Shown here piece by piece: positions 1 through 6,304 of a stretch of DNA of 9,264 bases. The stretch covers positions 21,919-31,182 of the forward strand of contig DHHD01000101.1 of NCBI GenBank assembly GCA_002403105.1, given 5' to 3'. Positions within the stretch are counted from its first letter, which is position 1. Every line of letters starts with the position of its first letter. This DNA comes from Anaerolineaceae bacterium UBA4781. GTDB lineage: Bacteria > Chloroflexota > Anaerolineae > Anaerolineales > Anaerolineaceae. The position numbers were made by a program, and so were the translations under genes. The notes beneath the pieces are model-generated. The model ran no database searches and had not been told where the DNA came from. It saw only the letters and a list, made by a program, of their open reading frames with translations.

Positions 1-284
1 ATCTTGCCGGTAGTTTTATCCCACACGAGAGTGGTTTCACGCTGATTGGTGATCCCGATGGCAGCGATATCTTCCGCACGGGCACCTGCATTGCGCATTG
101 CTTCCACAATGACATCTTGAGTGCGCGCCCAGATCTCATTTGGGTTGTGTTCTACCCAACCCGGTTGTGGATAAATCTGATTATGTTCCAATTGATGGCT
201 GCCCATCACCTCGCCTTTTTCATTGAAAATCATACAGCGTGTGCTCGTGGTACCCTGATCAATGGATGCAATGTAATCTGCCAT
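1..284 (-). CDS. glpK: Glycerol kinase, N-terminal part (runs off the left edge)
   Basis: Phosphorylates glycerol with ATP to sn-glycerol-3-phosphate in the cytoplasm, the entry step of glycerol catabolism. Translating the minus strand from the ATG at 284 gives 94 residues that open with MADYIASIDQGTTSTR, the phosphate-binding start of FGGY-family kinases (DQGTTSTR at residues 9-16). GWVEHNP lies mid-fragment and GITNQRETT at about residues 77-85 contains the Arg-Glu pair (R82, E83) that contacts glycerol in known glycerol kinases. The start is set by a GAGGTGAC ribosome binding site (plus-strand 288-295) three bases before the ATG. The family is normally about 500 residues, so some four fifths lie outside the window. 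It is transcribed divergently from the regulator and G3P-oxidising genes, which fits one shared glycerol regulon. Confidence 0.97.
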   Translation of the reverse strand, partial: MADYIASIDQGTTSTRCMIFNEKGEVMGSHQLEHNQIYPQPGWVEHNPNEIWARTQDVIVEAMRNAGARAEDIAAIGITNQRETTLVWDKTTGK

Positions 285-494
285 TTTGTCACCTCATTTT
301 CAATGAATTCAATTTACAGGATCGCAATCTTTATTGAATATCCCTTGAAATATTGTAAGAAATTTTTCACCTGTTCTTAATTTTATAGCACAAAGGTGCA
401 AAAATAGATCGATTCTTCAAGGCACAAACTGAAATTATTTGCACACCTGTTGCATAATTGTGCAAGTTGAGGTATTTTTAACCAGGAGTACGAG
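285..494. promoter_or_regulatory. Divergent glpK / regulator control region with operator-like half-sites
   Basis: This 210-bp AT-rich spacer must hold both divergent promoters. Visible inverted repeats are GCAC-AAAG-GTGC (388-399) and TTGCACA (439-445) facing TGTGCAA (459-465) across 13 bp. A nested TTGCA at 450-454 also faces TGCAA at 461-465. The TTGCA elements at 439 and 450 are 11 bp apart, about one helical turn. The octamer CACCTGTT occurs twice (368-375 and 444-451). These are plausible sites for the adjacent SorC-type regulator, whose family commonly binds operators next to its own gene. Promoters are weak by eye: TTGTAA (353-358) with CTTAAT (376-381) at 17-bp spacing for the rightward gene, and TATAAA on the minus strand near 381-386 as a possible -10 for glpK. 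Neither is assigned with confidence. Confidence 0.5.
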
Positions 495-1472
495 ATGGAA
501 AAATCGGTAAAAATTAATAATGCCATCCGGGCTGCCCGTATGTATTATTATCAGGGCATGACCAGCGGAGCCATTGCGCGGGAAATGAACCTCTCGCGTT
601 CTTCCGTTTCACGCTTGATCAGTTTTGCCAAAGAAGAAGGATATGTCGACATCCGCATCCTTGATCCTATCGAACAACCTATGGTTCTTGAAAAAGATAT
701 CCTTGACCATTACCCTGTACAAAAAGTACATGTGGTATCCGTTCCGGATATCGTGGGGGAAGCAGAATGGTTGGAACGCGCCGCCCAATTTACCGCCAAA
801 TATCTGAATACACTTTTTGATTCGAATATGATCCTGGGAGTAGCTTGGGGAACAACCCTGAGCGCCATTTCCCGATATTTACAGCCAAAAGCCACCCACA
901 ACAGCCAGATCGTGCAGCTAAACGGAGCCGGGAACACGAAAACCATGGGTATTGAGTACGCCAGTGAGATCATCATGCGCTTTGCCACGAGCTTCCAGGC
1001 ACGCGCACATCTTTTCCCGGTACCCACCTTCTTTGACTATGCCAGCACAAAAAACGCTCTCTGGAAAGAACGCAGTGTTCAACGGATTCTACACTTGCAG
1101 GAGAAAGCTGACCTGCTGCTCTTCAGTATTGGTGCCGTCAACGCGGGCGTGCCAAGCCATGTGTATGCGGGCGGTTATTTGGAAGAGGGTGATCTGCAAA
1201 CCATTCGGCATGATCAAATTATTGGAGATATTGCCACAGTCTTCTTTCGTGAAGATGGCAGTTTCGAGAACATAGCTCTGAATCAACGCTCGAGCGGACC
1301 CAGTTTGAATCTCTTTCAAAAAAAGCACAGTGTATGTGTTGTTTCAGGTCTGGCAAAAGTAAAAGGGTTACACGCTGCCCTGCAAGGAGAATATATAAAA
1401 GAATTGATTGTAGATGAGCCAACCGCCAGAGCATTGACCGAATATTGCAAGGAAAAGAAAAAATCAATTTAA
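495..1472 (+). CDS. SorC/DeoR-type sugar-phosphate-responsive transcriptional regulator
   Basis: A 325-residue DNA-binding regulator. Residues about 11-50 form a helix-turn-helix, with AIAREMNLSRSSVSRLI at 26-42 giving the recognition helix. The rest matches the SorC-family sugar-binding domain (PF04198): a VAWGTTL phosphate-loop-like stretch near residue 115, QLNGAGN near 140, a VPTFFDY stretch, LLLFSIGA, GDIATVFF, and a C-terminal SGLAKVKGLHAAL then VDEPTARAL segment. Length is typical of the family. The start at 495 follows AGGAG at 484-488. Family members usually act as repressors relieved by a phosphorylated sugar. From the neighbours (glpK on one side, G3P oxidation genes on the other), G3P or dihydroxyacetone phosphate is my inferred effector. 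It is probably the first gene of the rightward transcript and autoregulated. It is not the GlpR/DeoR fold used in enterobacteria, and the exact ligand is unknown. Confidence 0.9.
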   Translation: MEKSVKINNAIRAARMYYYQGMTSGAIAREMNLSRSSVSRLISFAKEEGYVDIRILDPIEQPMVLEKDILDHYPVQKVHVVSVPDIVGEAEWLERAAQFTAKYLNTLFDSNMILGVAWGTTLSAISRYLQPKATHNSQIVQLNGAGNTKTMGIEYASEIIMRFATSFQARAHLFPVPTFFDYASTKNALWKERSVQRILHLQEKADLLLFSIGAVNAGVPSHVYAGGYLEEGDLQTIRHDQIIGDIATVFFREDGSFENIALNQRSSGPSLNLFQKKHSVCVVSGLAKVKGLHAALQGEYIKELIVDEPTARALTEYCKEKKKSI

Positions 1473-1498
1473 TGGATAATCAGGTGAAAGGGAAATGA
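1472..1498 (+). other. Possible 8-codon coupling ORF between regulator and glpA
   Basis: The regulator's TAA (1470-1472) shares its last A with an ATG (1472-1474) that opens an eight-residue ORF, MDNQVKGK, ending in TGA at 1496-1498. That TGA overlaps the next ATG (1495-1497) as ATGA. There is no separate strong ribosome binding site; translation would depend on ribosomes terminating on the regulator. It could be chance in a 53-bp spacer, so it is recorded as a candidate only. Confidence 0.25.
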
Positions 1499-1533
1499 AC
1501 ATTCCAAACCAGAGGTATCTGCTGCATGAATAA
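1495..1533 (+). other. Possible 12-codon leader ORF overlapping the glpA start
   Basis: ATG at 1495 reads MNIPNQRYLLHE and stops with TAA at 1531-1533, three bases past the glpA start codon (1526-1528) and in a different frame. A purine-rich AGGTGAAAGGGAA (1482-1494) precedes it, although part of this sits very close to the ATG. If translated it would deliver terminating ribosomes onto the glpA start. No homology is recognised and chance is a real alternative. Confidence 0.3.
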
Positions 1534-3022
1534 AAATGGGAATTATGACGTCATCATCATCGGGGGAGGTGTGATCGGCTGTATGCTGGCACGTTACCTC
1601 TCACGCTATACGTTGGATATTTTGCTTATTGAAAAAGAGTCTGATATCGGCTCCGTTACCAGCGCAGCCAATACCGCTATTGTGCATCCCGGATATGATG
1701 CCATTTCGGGTTCACTAAAAGCGAAATTGAACGTTGCAGCCAACCCTATGTGGGATAACCTGGCTGGAGAACTGCAATTCGCATTTCAACGACATGGTGA
1801 TTACGTGGTGGCGATCGGGGAAGATGAACTCGCCCGTCTGGATATGCTGCTGCAGCGCGGTAAACAAAACGGTGTGCCGGGTATGCAGATCGTCAGTGCC
1901 GATGTCATGCGCAGTCGCGAGCCGAACATCAACCCGGCTGTTAGTGGCGCTATCTGGGCAACCAGCGGAGGAATCTGCGATCCATTTGGGGTGACCATTG
2001 CAGCAGCAGAAAATGCAGTGCTGAATGGGGTAACCATCCTCAGAGAAACCGTTTTTGAAGATTTTATTTGGAATGAAAAGCGCATCGTTGGTATCAAGAC
2101 CAACCGTGGAATCTTTACCTGCCGCCGGGCTATCAACGCCGCTGGTTTATTTGCCGACGCGATCATGCACAAAGCCGGGGTACGCCCCGATTTTAAAATC
2201 ACCCCTCGTAAGGGGGAATATTTTGTGCTGGATCGCACTGATTTTACGGTCAATAATGTGCTCTTTCCGGTACCCAGCGATATCAGCAAAGGCATTCTGG
2301 TAACAACCACCGTGCATGGTAACACCATCATCGGTCCAAACGCGCAGAATATTGAAGATAAAGAGAACAAGGAAAATACCAAATCTGGAATGGATGAAGT
2401 ATTTGAAGGAGCAAAAAAACTGGTGCCAAATATAAATCCGCGCCATGTTATCGCTGTTTTTGCCGGTCTGCGCGCAGGTGGCAATGCTGCCTGCCAAACC
2501 CCCGGTATTGGTTACAGCCACGATTTTATTGTTGAAATTCCCACAGAAGTACAGGGTCTTGTCAATCTGGGCGGCATTGAATCTCCCGGGTTGACTGCCG
2601 CACCAGCCATCGCACAATATGTGGTGGAACTGTTGAAGGACGCCGGAGAAAAGCTGCAAGAAAAGAAAAATTGGAATCCTGTGCGCCCTGCCCGCCCACA
2701 ATTTCGACATCTCACCCATGAGGAATGCGATGCATTGATCAAAAAGGACGCGCGTTACGGGCGGGTGGTCTGCCGCTGTGAAAACGTAACCGAAGGTGAG
2801 ATCGTAGCAGAGATTCATTCGCCTATTCCTGCACTTACCTATGATGCCATCAAGCGACGTACCTGGTTGGGAACCGGGCGTTGCCAGGGTGGTTTTGACA
2901 TGCCGCGTGTGACTGAGATATTAGCCCGCGAATTAGGGGTATCCCAATTGGAGATCAGCAAGAAAAATGGAGCTTCGAAGTTTCTGTGCAGACCCACCAA
3001 AGAAGATGGGGGTGCACAATGA
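1526..3022 (+). CDS. glpA: GlpA-like FAD-dependent glycerol-3-phosphate dehydrogenase with C-terminal BFD-like [2Fe-2S] domain
   Basis: A 498-residue flavoprotein expected to oxidise sn-glycerol-3-phosphate to dihydroxyacetone phosphate. Residues 8-18 (DVIIIGGGVIG) are the FAD Rossmann loop, with E36 as the ribose-binding acid. NTAIVHPGYD and SLKAKLN near residues 49-68, KGILVTTTVHGN then IIGPNA at about 255-272, and FAGLRAGG from 312 are hallmarks of the DAO/GlpA family (COG0579). The C-terminal BFD-like domain begins VCRCENV (C416, C418) and continues GRCQGGF (C453). The usual fourth cysteine, expected at 458, is Asp in the sequence FDMPRV. The start at 1526 has AGAGGT at 1511-1516. The 3' end overlaps the next oxidoreductase gene. 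Electron acceptor and whether it works as a dehydrogenase or an oxidase cannot be told from sequence. Neighbouring glpK makes G3P the likely substrate; a different hydroxy acid, as in LhgO-type relatives, is less likely. Confidence 0.88.
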   Translation: MNKNGNYDVIIIGGGVIGCMLARYLSRYTLDILLIEKESDIGSVTSAANTAIVHPGYDAISGSLKAKLNVAANPMWDNLAGELQFAFQRHGDYVVAIGEDELARLDMLLQRGKQNGVPGMQIVSADVMRSREPNINPAVSGAIWATSGGICDPFGVTIAAAENAVLNGVTILRETVFEDFIWNEKRIVGIKTNRGIFTCRRAINAAGLFADAIMHKAGVRPDFKITPRKGEYFVLDRTDFTVNNVLFPVPSDISKGILVTTTVHGNTIIGPNAQNIEDKENKENTKSGMDEVFEGAKKLVPNINPRHVIAVFAGLRAGGNAACQTPGIGYSHDFIVEIPTEVQGLVNLGGIESPGLTAAPAIAQYVVELLKDAGEKLQEKKNWNPVRPARPQFRHLTHEECDALIKKDARYGRVVCRCENVTEGEIVAEIHSPIPALTYDAIKRRTWLGTGRCQGGFDMPRVTEILARELGVSQLEISKKNGASKFLCRPTKEDGGAQ

Positions 3023-4299
3023 TGATCAGAAAATGCGATATTGCAGTTATTGGAAGTGGGCCGGGCGGTTTAGCCGCGGCGATCGCAGCAAAAAAGAATG
3101 GTGCAAAGCAAGTACTGTTGATCGAACGCGATCGAGAACCGGGTGGTATTTTATTACAATGCATTCATAATGGGTTTGGGGTGGAAATCTTCAAGAAAGA
3201 TCTGCCGGGACCAGCCTATGCACAGCATTTCATTAATGAAGCACAGGAAGTCGGAGTTAATTTCCTGTTAGATACCATGATACTGGAGATCACGAAAGAT
3301 AAACGCATCTTCGCCAGCAATAAAACAGAAGGTATGCTGGAGATTCAGGCCAAAGCGGTTATTCTGGCTATGGGTTGCCGTGAACGAACGCGCGCACAGG
3401 TGCGCCTGCCGGGAGCACGCCCCGCAGGCGTGTATACTGCAGGAACCGCCCAACGCTGGGTTAATGTAGAAGGATTTATGCCCGGCAAGAAGATCGTGAT
3501 CCTTGGTTCGGGGGATATCGGGATGATCATGGCGCGCCGCTTAACCTTTGAAGGAGCAAAAGTGGAACGGGTGCTCGAGATCATGCCCTATCTTTCAGGA
3601 TTGATGCGCAATTATGTACAGTGCCTGCAGGATTTTGACATCCCATTACAAATGCAGCATACGGTCAAACGTATCATTGGGAATGAGCGTGTGGAAGCCA
3701 TCGAAACGGTGGCTGTAGACAATCGCTGGCAGGAAGTGCCCGGCAGTGAAGAGGTCATTCCCTGCGATACACTCCTGCTCTCGGTAGGTCTGGTCCCGGA
3801 GAATGAACTATCTCGCCAGGTTGGCATTCATCTTGACCCGCTTACTGCAGGACCTTTTGTGGATAATTATTTTCAAACCGAAACCAAAGGCTTCTTTGCC
3901 GCCGGGAACGTGGTGCATGTGTACGACCTGGTGGATTGGGTAACTGGTGCCGGGCTGCGTGCAGGTGAAAGCGCTGCACTCTATACCAACAACAAATTAC
4001 AAATGAACAATAAAAAGATCGCCATACAACACGGGCAAAATGTGCATCATGTGATCCCGCAGTTTCTTGATATTGACAGTTTATCTGCTCGAGAAGAACA
4101 ATTGCAAATGCGTGTCACTAAACCATTGGAACAGCCGGTGAAAGTGCAGGTCACAGATGGCAAAGAAGTCATCGCAAGCAAAGCCCTACCCTATGCACGC
4201 CCCGGTGAAATGGTCACTATTTCATTAAAGGATAAACATATTGACCTGCTCAAGAAAGCTGAGCAACTGGTTGTTCAGATTGCAGAACGCGAGGAATAA
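3019..4299 (+). CDS. FAD/NAD(P)-dependent oxidoreductase of the G3P-oxidising module
   Basis: A 426-residue two-dinucleotide-binding flavoprotein (COG0446-like). The FAD loop VIGSGPGG lies at residues 10-17, then PGGILLQCIHNGFG near 43-56 carries a conserved Cys-Ile-His. GCRERTR, LPGARPAG and YTAGTAQ follow, and a second Rossmann loop LGSGDIG at 162-168 should bind NAD(P)H. GFFAAGNVV near 293-301 is the C-terminal FAD-contact segment. An ATG at 3019 overlapping the glpA stop as ATGATG, with a GGGGG-rich purine stretch upstream, is preferred to an upstream in-frame GTG at 2986 that would add 11 poorly conserved residues. Homologues sit between a GlpA-like gene and a DUF1667 gene in Thermotoga and many Firmicutes, so I infer it passes electrons between the G3P flavin and NAD(P) or another carrier. 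It is not obviously GlpB. Confidence 0.85.
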   Translation: MMIRKCDIAVIGSGPGGLAAAIAAKKNGAKQVLLIERDREPGGILLQCIHNGFGVEIFKKDLPGPAYAQHFINEAQEVGVNFLLDTMILEITKDKRIFASNKTEGMLEIQAKAVILAMGCRERTRAQVRLPGARPAGVYTAGTAQRWVNVEGFMPGKKIVILGSGDIGMIMARRLTFEGAKVERVLEIMPYLSGLMRNYVQCLQDFDIPLQMQHTVKRIIGNERVEAIETVAVDNRWQEVPGSEEVIPCDTLLLSVGLVPENELSRQVGIHLDPLTAGPFVDNYFQTETKGFFAAGNVVHVYDLVDWVTGAGLRAGESAALYTNNKLQMNNKKIAIQHGQNVHHVIPQFLDIDSLSAREEQLQMRVTKPLEQPVKVQVTDGKEVIASKALPYARPGEMVTISLKDKHIDLLKKAEQLVVQIAEREE

Positions 4300-4301
4300 G
4301 C

Positions 4302-4667
4302 ATGGATATGAATCTACAAAACCAACAAATCATCTGCGTAGCCTGCCCAAAAGGCTGCCGGCTTAATATCCAACGCGATGGAGATCAAGTGCTGGTTTCC
4401 AATCAGGGTTGTAAACGGGGTGTGGAATATGCCAATGGTGAAATGAAAGATCCGCGCCGTATGGTAGCCACTACCGTGCGCATCCAGGGTGGCCGGCATC
4501 CATTACTACCTGTTTATACCGCCACCCCCTTCCCAAAAGCCCGTATCAAGGATCTGTTGGCTAGCCTACGTAGTGTGCAGGTGCAGGCACCTGTGAAAGA
4601 AGGACAGGTTATTCTTGAAAATGCGCTGGATACAGGCATTCCCATTCTGGCCAGTCGGGATATGTAA
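4302..4667 (+). CDS. DUF1667 protein with CxxCPxGC and GCKRG cysteine motifs
   Basis: A 121-residue cytoplasmic protein without signal or membrane segment. Cysteines C12, C15 and C19 (CVACPKGC) and C37 (GCKRG) form the paired-cysteine pattern of DUF1667 (COG3862), consistent with an iron-sulfur or zinc site, but the cofactor is an inference. Conserved DPRRMVATTVRIQGG and LPVYTATPFPK segments follow. It starts two bases after the previous stop, with GAGGAA at 4291-4296; an in-frame ATG at 4308 is the less well spaced alternative. The last gene of the tightly packed glp set, it is a probable small electron-transfer or assembly partner of the two flavoproteins. The family co-occurs with them, but its biochemical role is not established to my knowledge. 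Confidence 0.85.
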   Translation: MDMNLQNQQIICVACPKGCRLNIQRDGDQVLVSNQGCKRGVEYANGEMKDPRRMVATTVRIQGGRHPLLPVYTATPFPKARIKDLLASLRSVQVQAPVKEGQVILENALDTGIPILASRDM

Positions 4668-4989
4668 TATTGCAGAATTTTTTTAACAATTGAATCTGTC
4701 AAATCAAATCCATCGCGAATAATATAGCTGATTGTCATAAGACCTAGCTGTATTTCTCCCAAAATCCGATGTATACTGAATTATGTTATGGTTCGGTTTA
4801 ATGCATAGTATGCAAACGAAAATCGATCACCCAACACATCGGAATGTTTCCCCGCTTATCGGTACATTGAACACGAATTAAACCTTGTTTAATTTATATA
4901 AACATTATTAATCTTTTAAAAGGAGGTGAAAGAGAGAAGAGATTAGTACATACTTAATTCAGAATCCAAAAATTTTGAGGAGAATAAAC
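4668..4989. promoter_or_regulatory. Region between glp cluster and mal operon: malE leader and probable promoter
   Basis: About 320 bp without a credible gene, AT-rich towards its right end. No convincing intrinsic terminator follows the DUF1667 gene; there is a T7 run near 4677-4684 without a strong stem. Elements seen are: tandem TAGCTG (4725-4730, 4745-4750), exactly 20 bp apart and partly matching for 12 bp; a TGCAT-AGT-ATGCA palindrome (4802-4814); CCGATGT (4766-4772) inverted with ACATCGG (4836-4842); and a TTTATATAAA palindrome (4893-4902). A weak promoter candidate is TTGTTT (4885-4890) with ATTAAT (4907-4912). AAAAGGAGGTGA at 4918-4929 is a near-perfect Shine-Dalgarno sequence with no start codon at usable distance. 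The functional malE ribosome binding site is GAGGAGA (4977-4983). Confidence 0.4.
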
Positions 4990-6207
4990 ATGAAGACATT
5001 TAGGATTTTCGTTATTTTTACCATCCTTGCATTAGCCTTCGCCGGCTGCAAGGCAAAAGTAGAAGTACCTACCGAGGATTTGACCATCCAGTTATGGACA
5101 CAGGAAGGTGAATCTGACAACGCTTATCAATATGTGGTCAGTTTAACCGATGCTTTCACTGCGTTGTATCCCAATATTACTTTCGAGGTAGTACAGAAAG
5201 ATACCGAAACGCTGCGTGAAGACTTCCAGACCGCCAGCCTGGCTGGTGCAGCTCCTGACTTGCTGTGGACCGTTAGTGACCATGCCGGCCCATTCACAAC
5301 CGCTGGATTAATTCAGCCTGTGCAGGATTATTTCGACATGGATCTGTATGTTCCCAGTGTTGTCATGAATGATCAAACCTGGGCAGTACCGATCTCCAGT
5401 GGCAACCACCTGATGCTGATCTACAATAAGGACCTGGTCGCAGAACCCCCGGCTGATACTGATGCGTTGATCGCGATGGGACAAGAATTAACCCATGATG
5501 ATCAGTATGGTTTAGTCTTCAATGCGACTGAACCCTTCTTCTTAGCACCTTGGTGGGGTGGATTTGGCGCCAGCGTCTTCGCAGCCGATGGCGTGACCCC
5601 AACCCTTAACACCGAAGCCATGATCAATACCATGCAATTCTTGTATGACTTGAAATTCACTTACCAAATCACCCCCGAATCCATGGATTATGACACAGCT
5701 GACACTCTCTTCAAGGAAGGAAAAGCTGCCATGTTGATCAATGGTGACTGGTCGTTGGGTGCATATCAGGAACTATTTGGTGAAAAACTTGGCGTAGCTC
5801 CCATTCCAATGGTAACAGCTACTGGTACCTATCCTGCCGCATACACCTCCGGTAAATACTTCATGCTTCCAAAAGACTTGGAAGGTGATAAATTGAATGC
5901 GGTCATTAAATTTGTTGAATTCGCAACCAGCGAAGAAAACCAGTTGAACCAGTTAGCTACCCTCAGCAGACTACCCGGTTTGAAATCCGTGTTGTCAGAT
6001 GAAGCAATTTCCAGTGATCCAATTTTGGCTGGTTCTTCACTAGCCATGAGTTATGGTGTTCCGATGCCCACAGTAGTAGAAATGCGCTGTGTTTGGGATG
6101 CCATTAAACCAGAACAAACCCTCGTGTTTGCTGGTAGCGAAACCCCCGCAGATGCTGCCGCAGCAATGCAAGCCGCTGCTGAAGCCTGCATCCTGCAGTT
6201 AGAGTAA
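4990..6207 (+). CDS. malE: Maltodextrin-type ABC transporter substrate-binding lipoprotein
   Basis: A 405-residue extracytoplasmic solute-binding protein that captures the sugar and delivers it to the downstream permeases. The first 20 residues are a lipoprotein signal peptide: basic MKTFR, hydrophobic core, then AFAGC with Cys20 as the lipid-modified residue. The mature part has the MalE-family pattern: IQLWTQEGE near 33-41, an APDLLWTVSDHAGPF stretch near 88-102, WAVPISSG near 131-138 and YNKDLV at 145-150. WWGGFG and MLINGDWSLGAY appear later, as in the SBP_bac family. An upstream in-frame TTG at 4975 would add five residues but would overlap the ribosome binding site GAGGAGA (4977-4983), so ATG 4990 is chosen. 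Neighbouring MalF/MalG-type permeases and the GH57 glucanase support maltose or maltodextrin as ligand; other oligosaccharides or G3P-type (UgpB-like) ligands are not excluded. Confidence 0.85.
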   Translation: MKTFRIFVIFTILALAFAGCKAKVEVPTEDLTIQLWTQEGESDNAYQYVVSLTDAFTALYPNITFEVVQKDTETLREDFQTASLAGAAPDLLWTVSDHAGPFTTAGLIQPVQDYFDMDLYVPSVVMNDQTWAVPISSGNHLMLIYNKDLVAEPPADTDALIAMGQELTHDDQYGLVFNATEPFFLAPWWGGFGASVFAADGVTPTLNTEAMINTMQFLYDLKFTYQITPESMDYDTADTLFKEGKAAMLINGDWSLGAYQELFGEKLGVAPIPMVTATGTYPAAYTSGKYFMLPKDLEGDKLNAVIKFVEFATSEENQLNQLATLSRLPGLKSVLSDEAISSDPILAGSSLAMSYGVPMPTVVEMRCVWDAIKPEQTLVFAGSETPADAAAAMQAAAEACILQLE

Positions 6208-6225
6208 TTTCTCTACAATAAAAAG

Positions 6226-6257
6226 ATGGAACCGGAAAATTCCGGTTCCATTCTTTT
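6226..6257 (+). terminator. Intercistronic hairpin between malE and malF (partial terminator or mRNA stabiliser)
   Basis: A perfect 12-base inverted repeat, ATGGAACCGGAA (6226-6237) against TTCCGGTTCCAT (6240-6251), followed by TCTTTTC. The innermost A-T pairs probably open to form the loop. It lies 18 bases after the malE stop and well before the malF ribosome binding site (6290-6296). The run of T is short and interrupted, so read-through is expected. Such hairpins commonly keep the binding protein more abundant than the permeases. Confidence 0.75.
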
Positions 6258-6304
6258 CAATTAAGGAAAATTTATTTTAGCAATCATCAAAGGAGGCTCC
6301 ACCC

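Noticed and set aside
117..380. 87-codon plus-strand open frame at the left edge
   Set aside because: Overlaps the glpK coding region on the opposite strand and spans its promoter area; composition is that of a shadow.
1801..2484. 227-codon minus-strand open frame
   Set aside because: Lies wholly inside the strongly supported glpA gene; its translation is low-complexity and rich in Ser/Pro/Arg with no recognisable family, a typical antisense shadow.
2147..2818. 223-codon minus-strand open frame
   Set aside because: Also antisense to glpA, with no recognisable domain and no ribosome binding site worth noting.
2986..3018. Upstream GTG start for the second oxidoreductase
   Set aside because: It would add 11 unconserved residues ahead of the FAD loop; the ATG at 3019 overlaps the glpA stop in the usual coupled way.
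4674..4690. Terminator after the DUF1667 gene based on the T run
   Set aside because: There is a T7 run but no stable GC-containing stem directly before it; nearby inverted repeats are short or mismatched.
4975..4989. Upstream TTG start for malE
   Set aside because: The TTG overlaps the ribosome binding site that serves the ATG at 4990, and the added residues would spoil a clean lipoprotein signal peptide.
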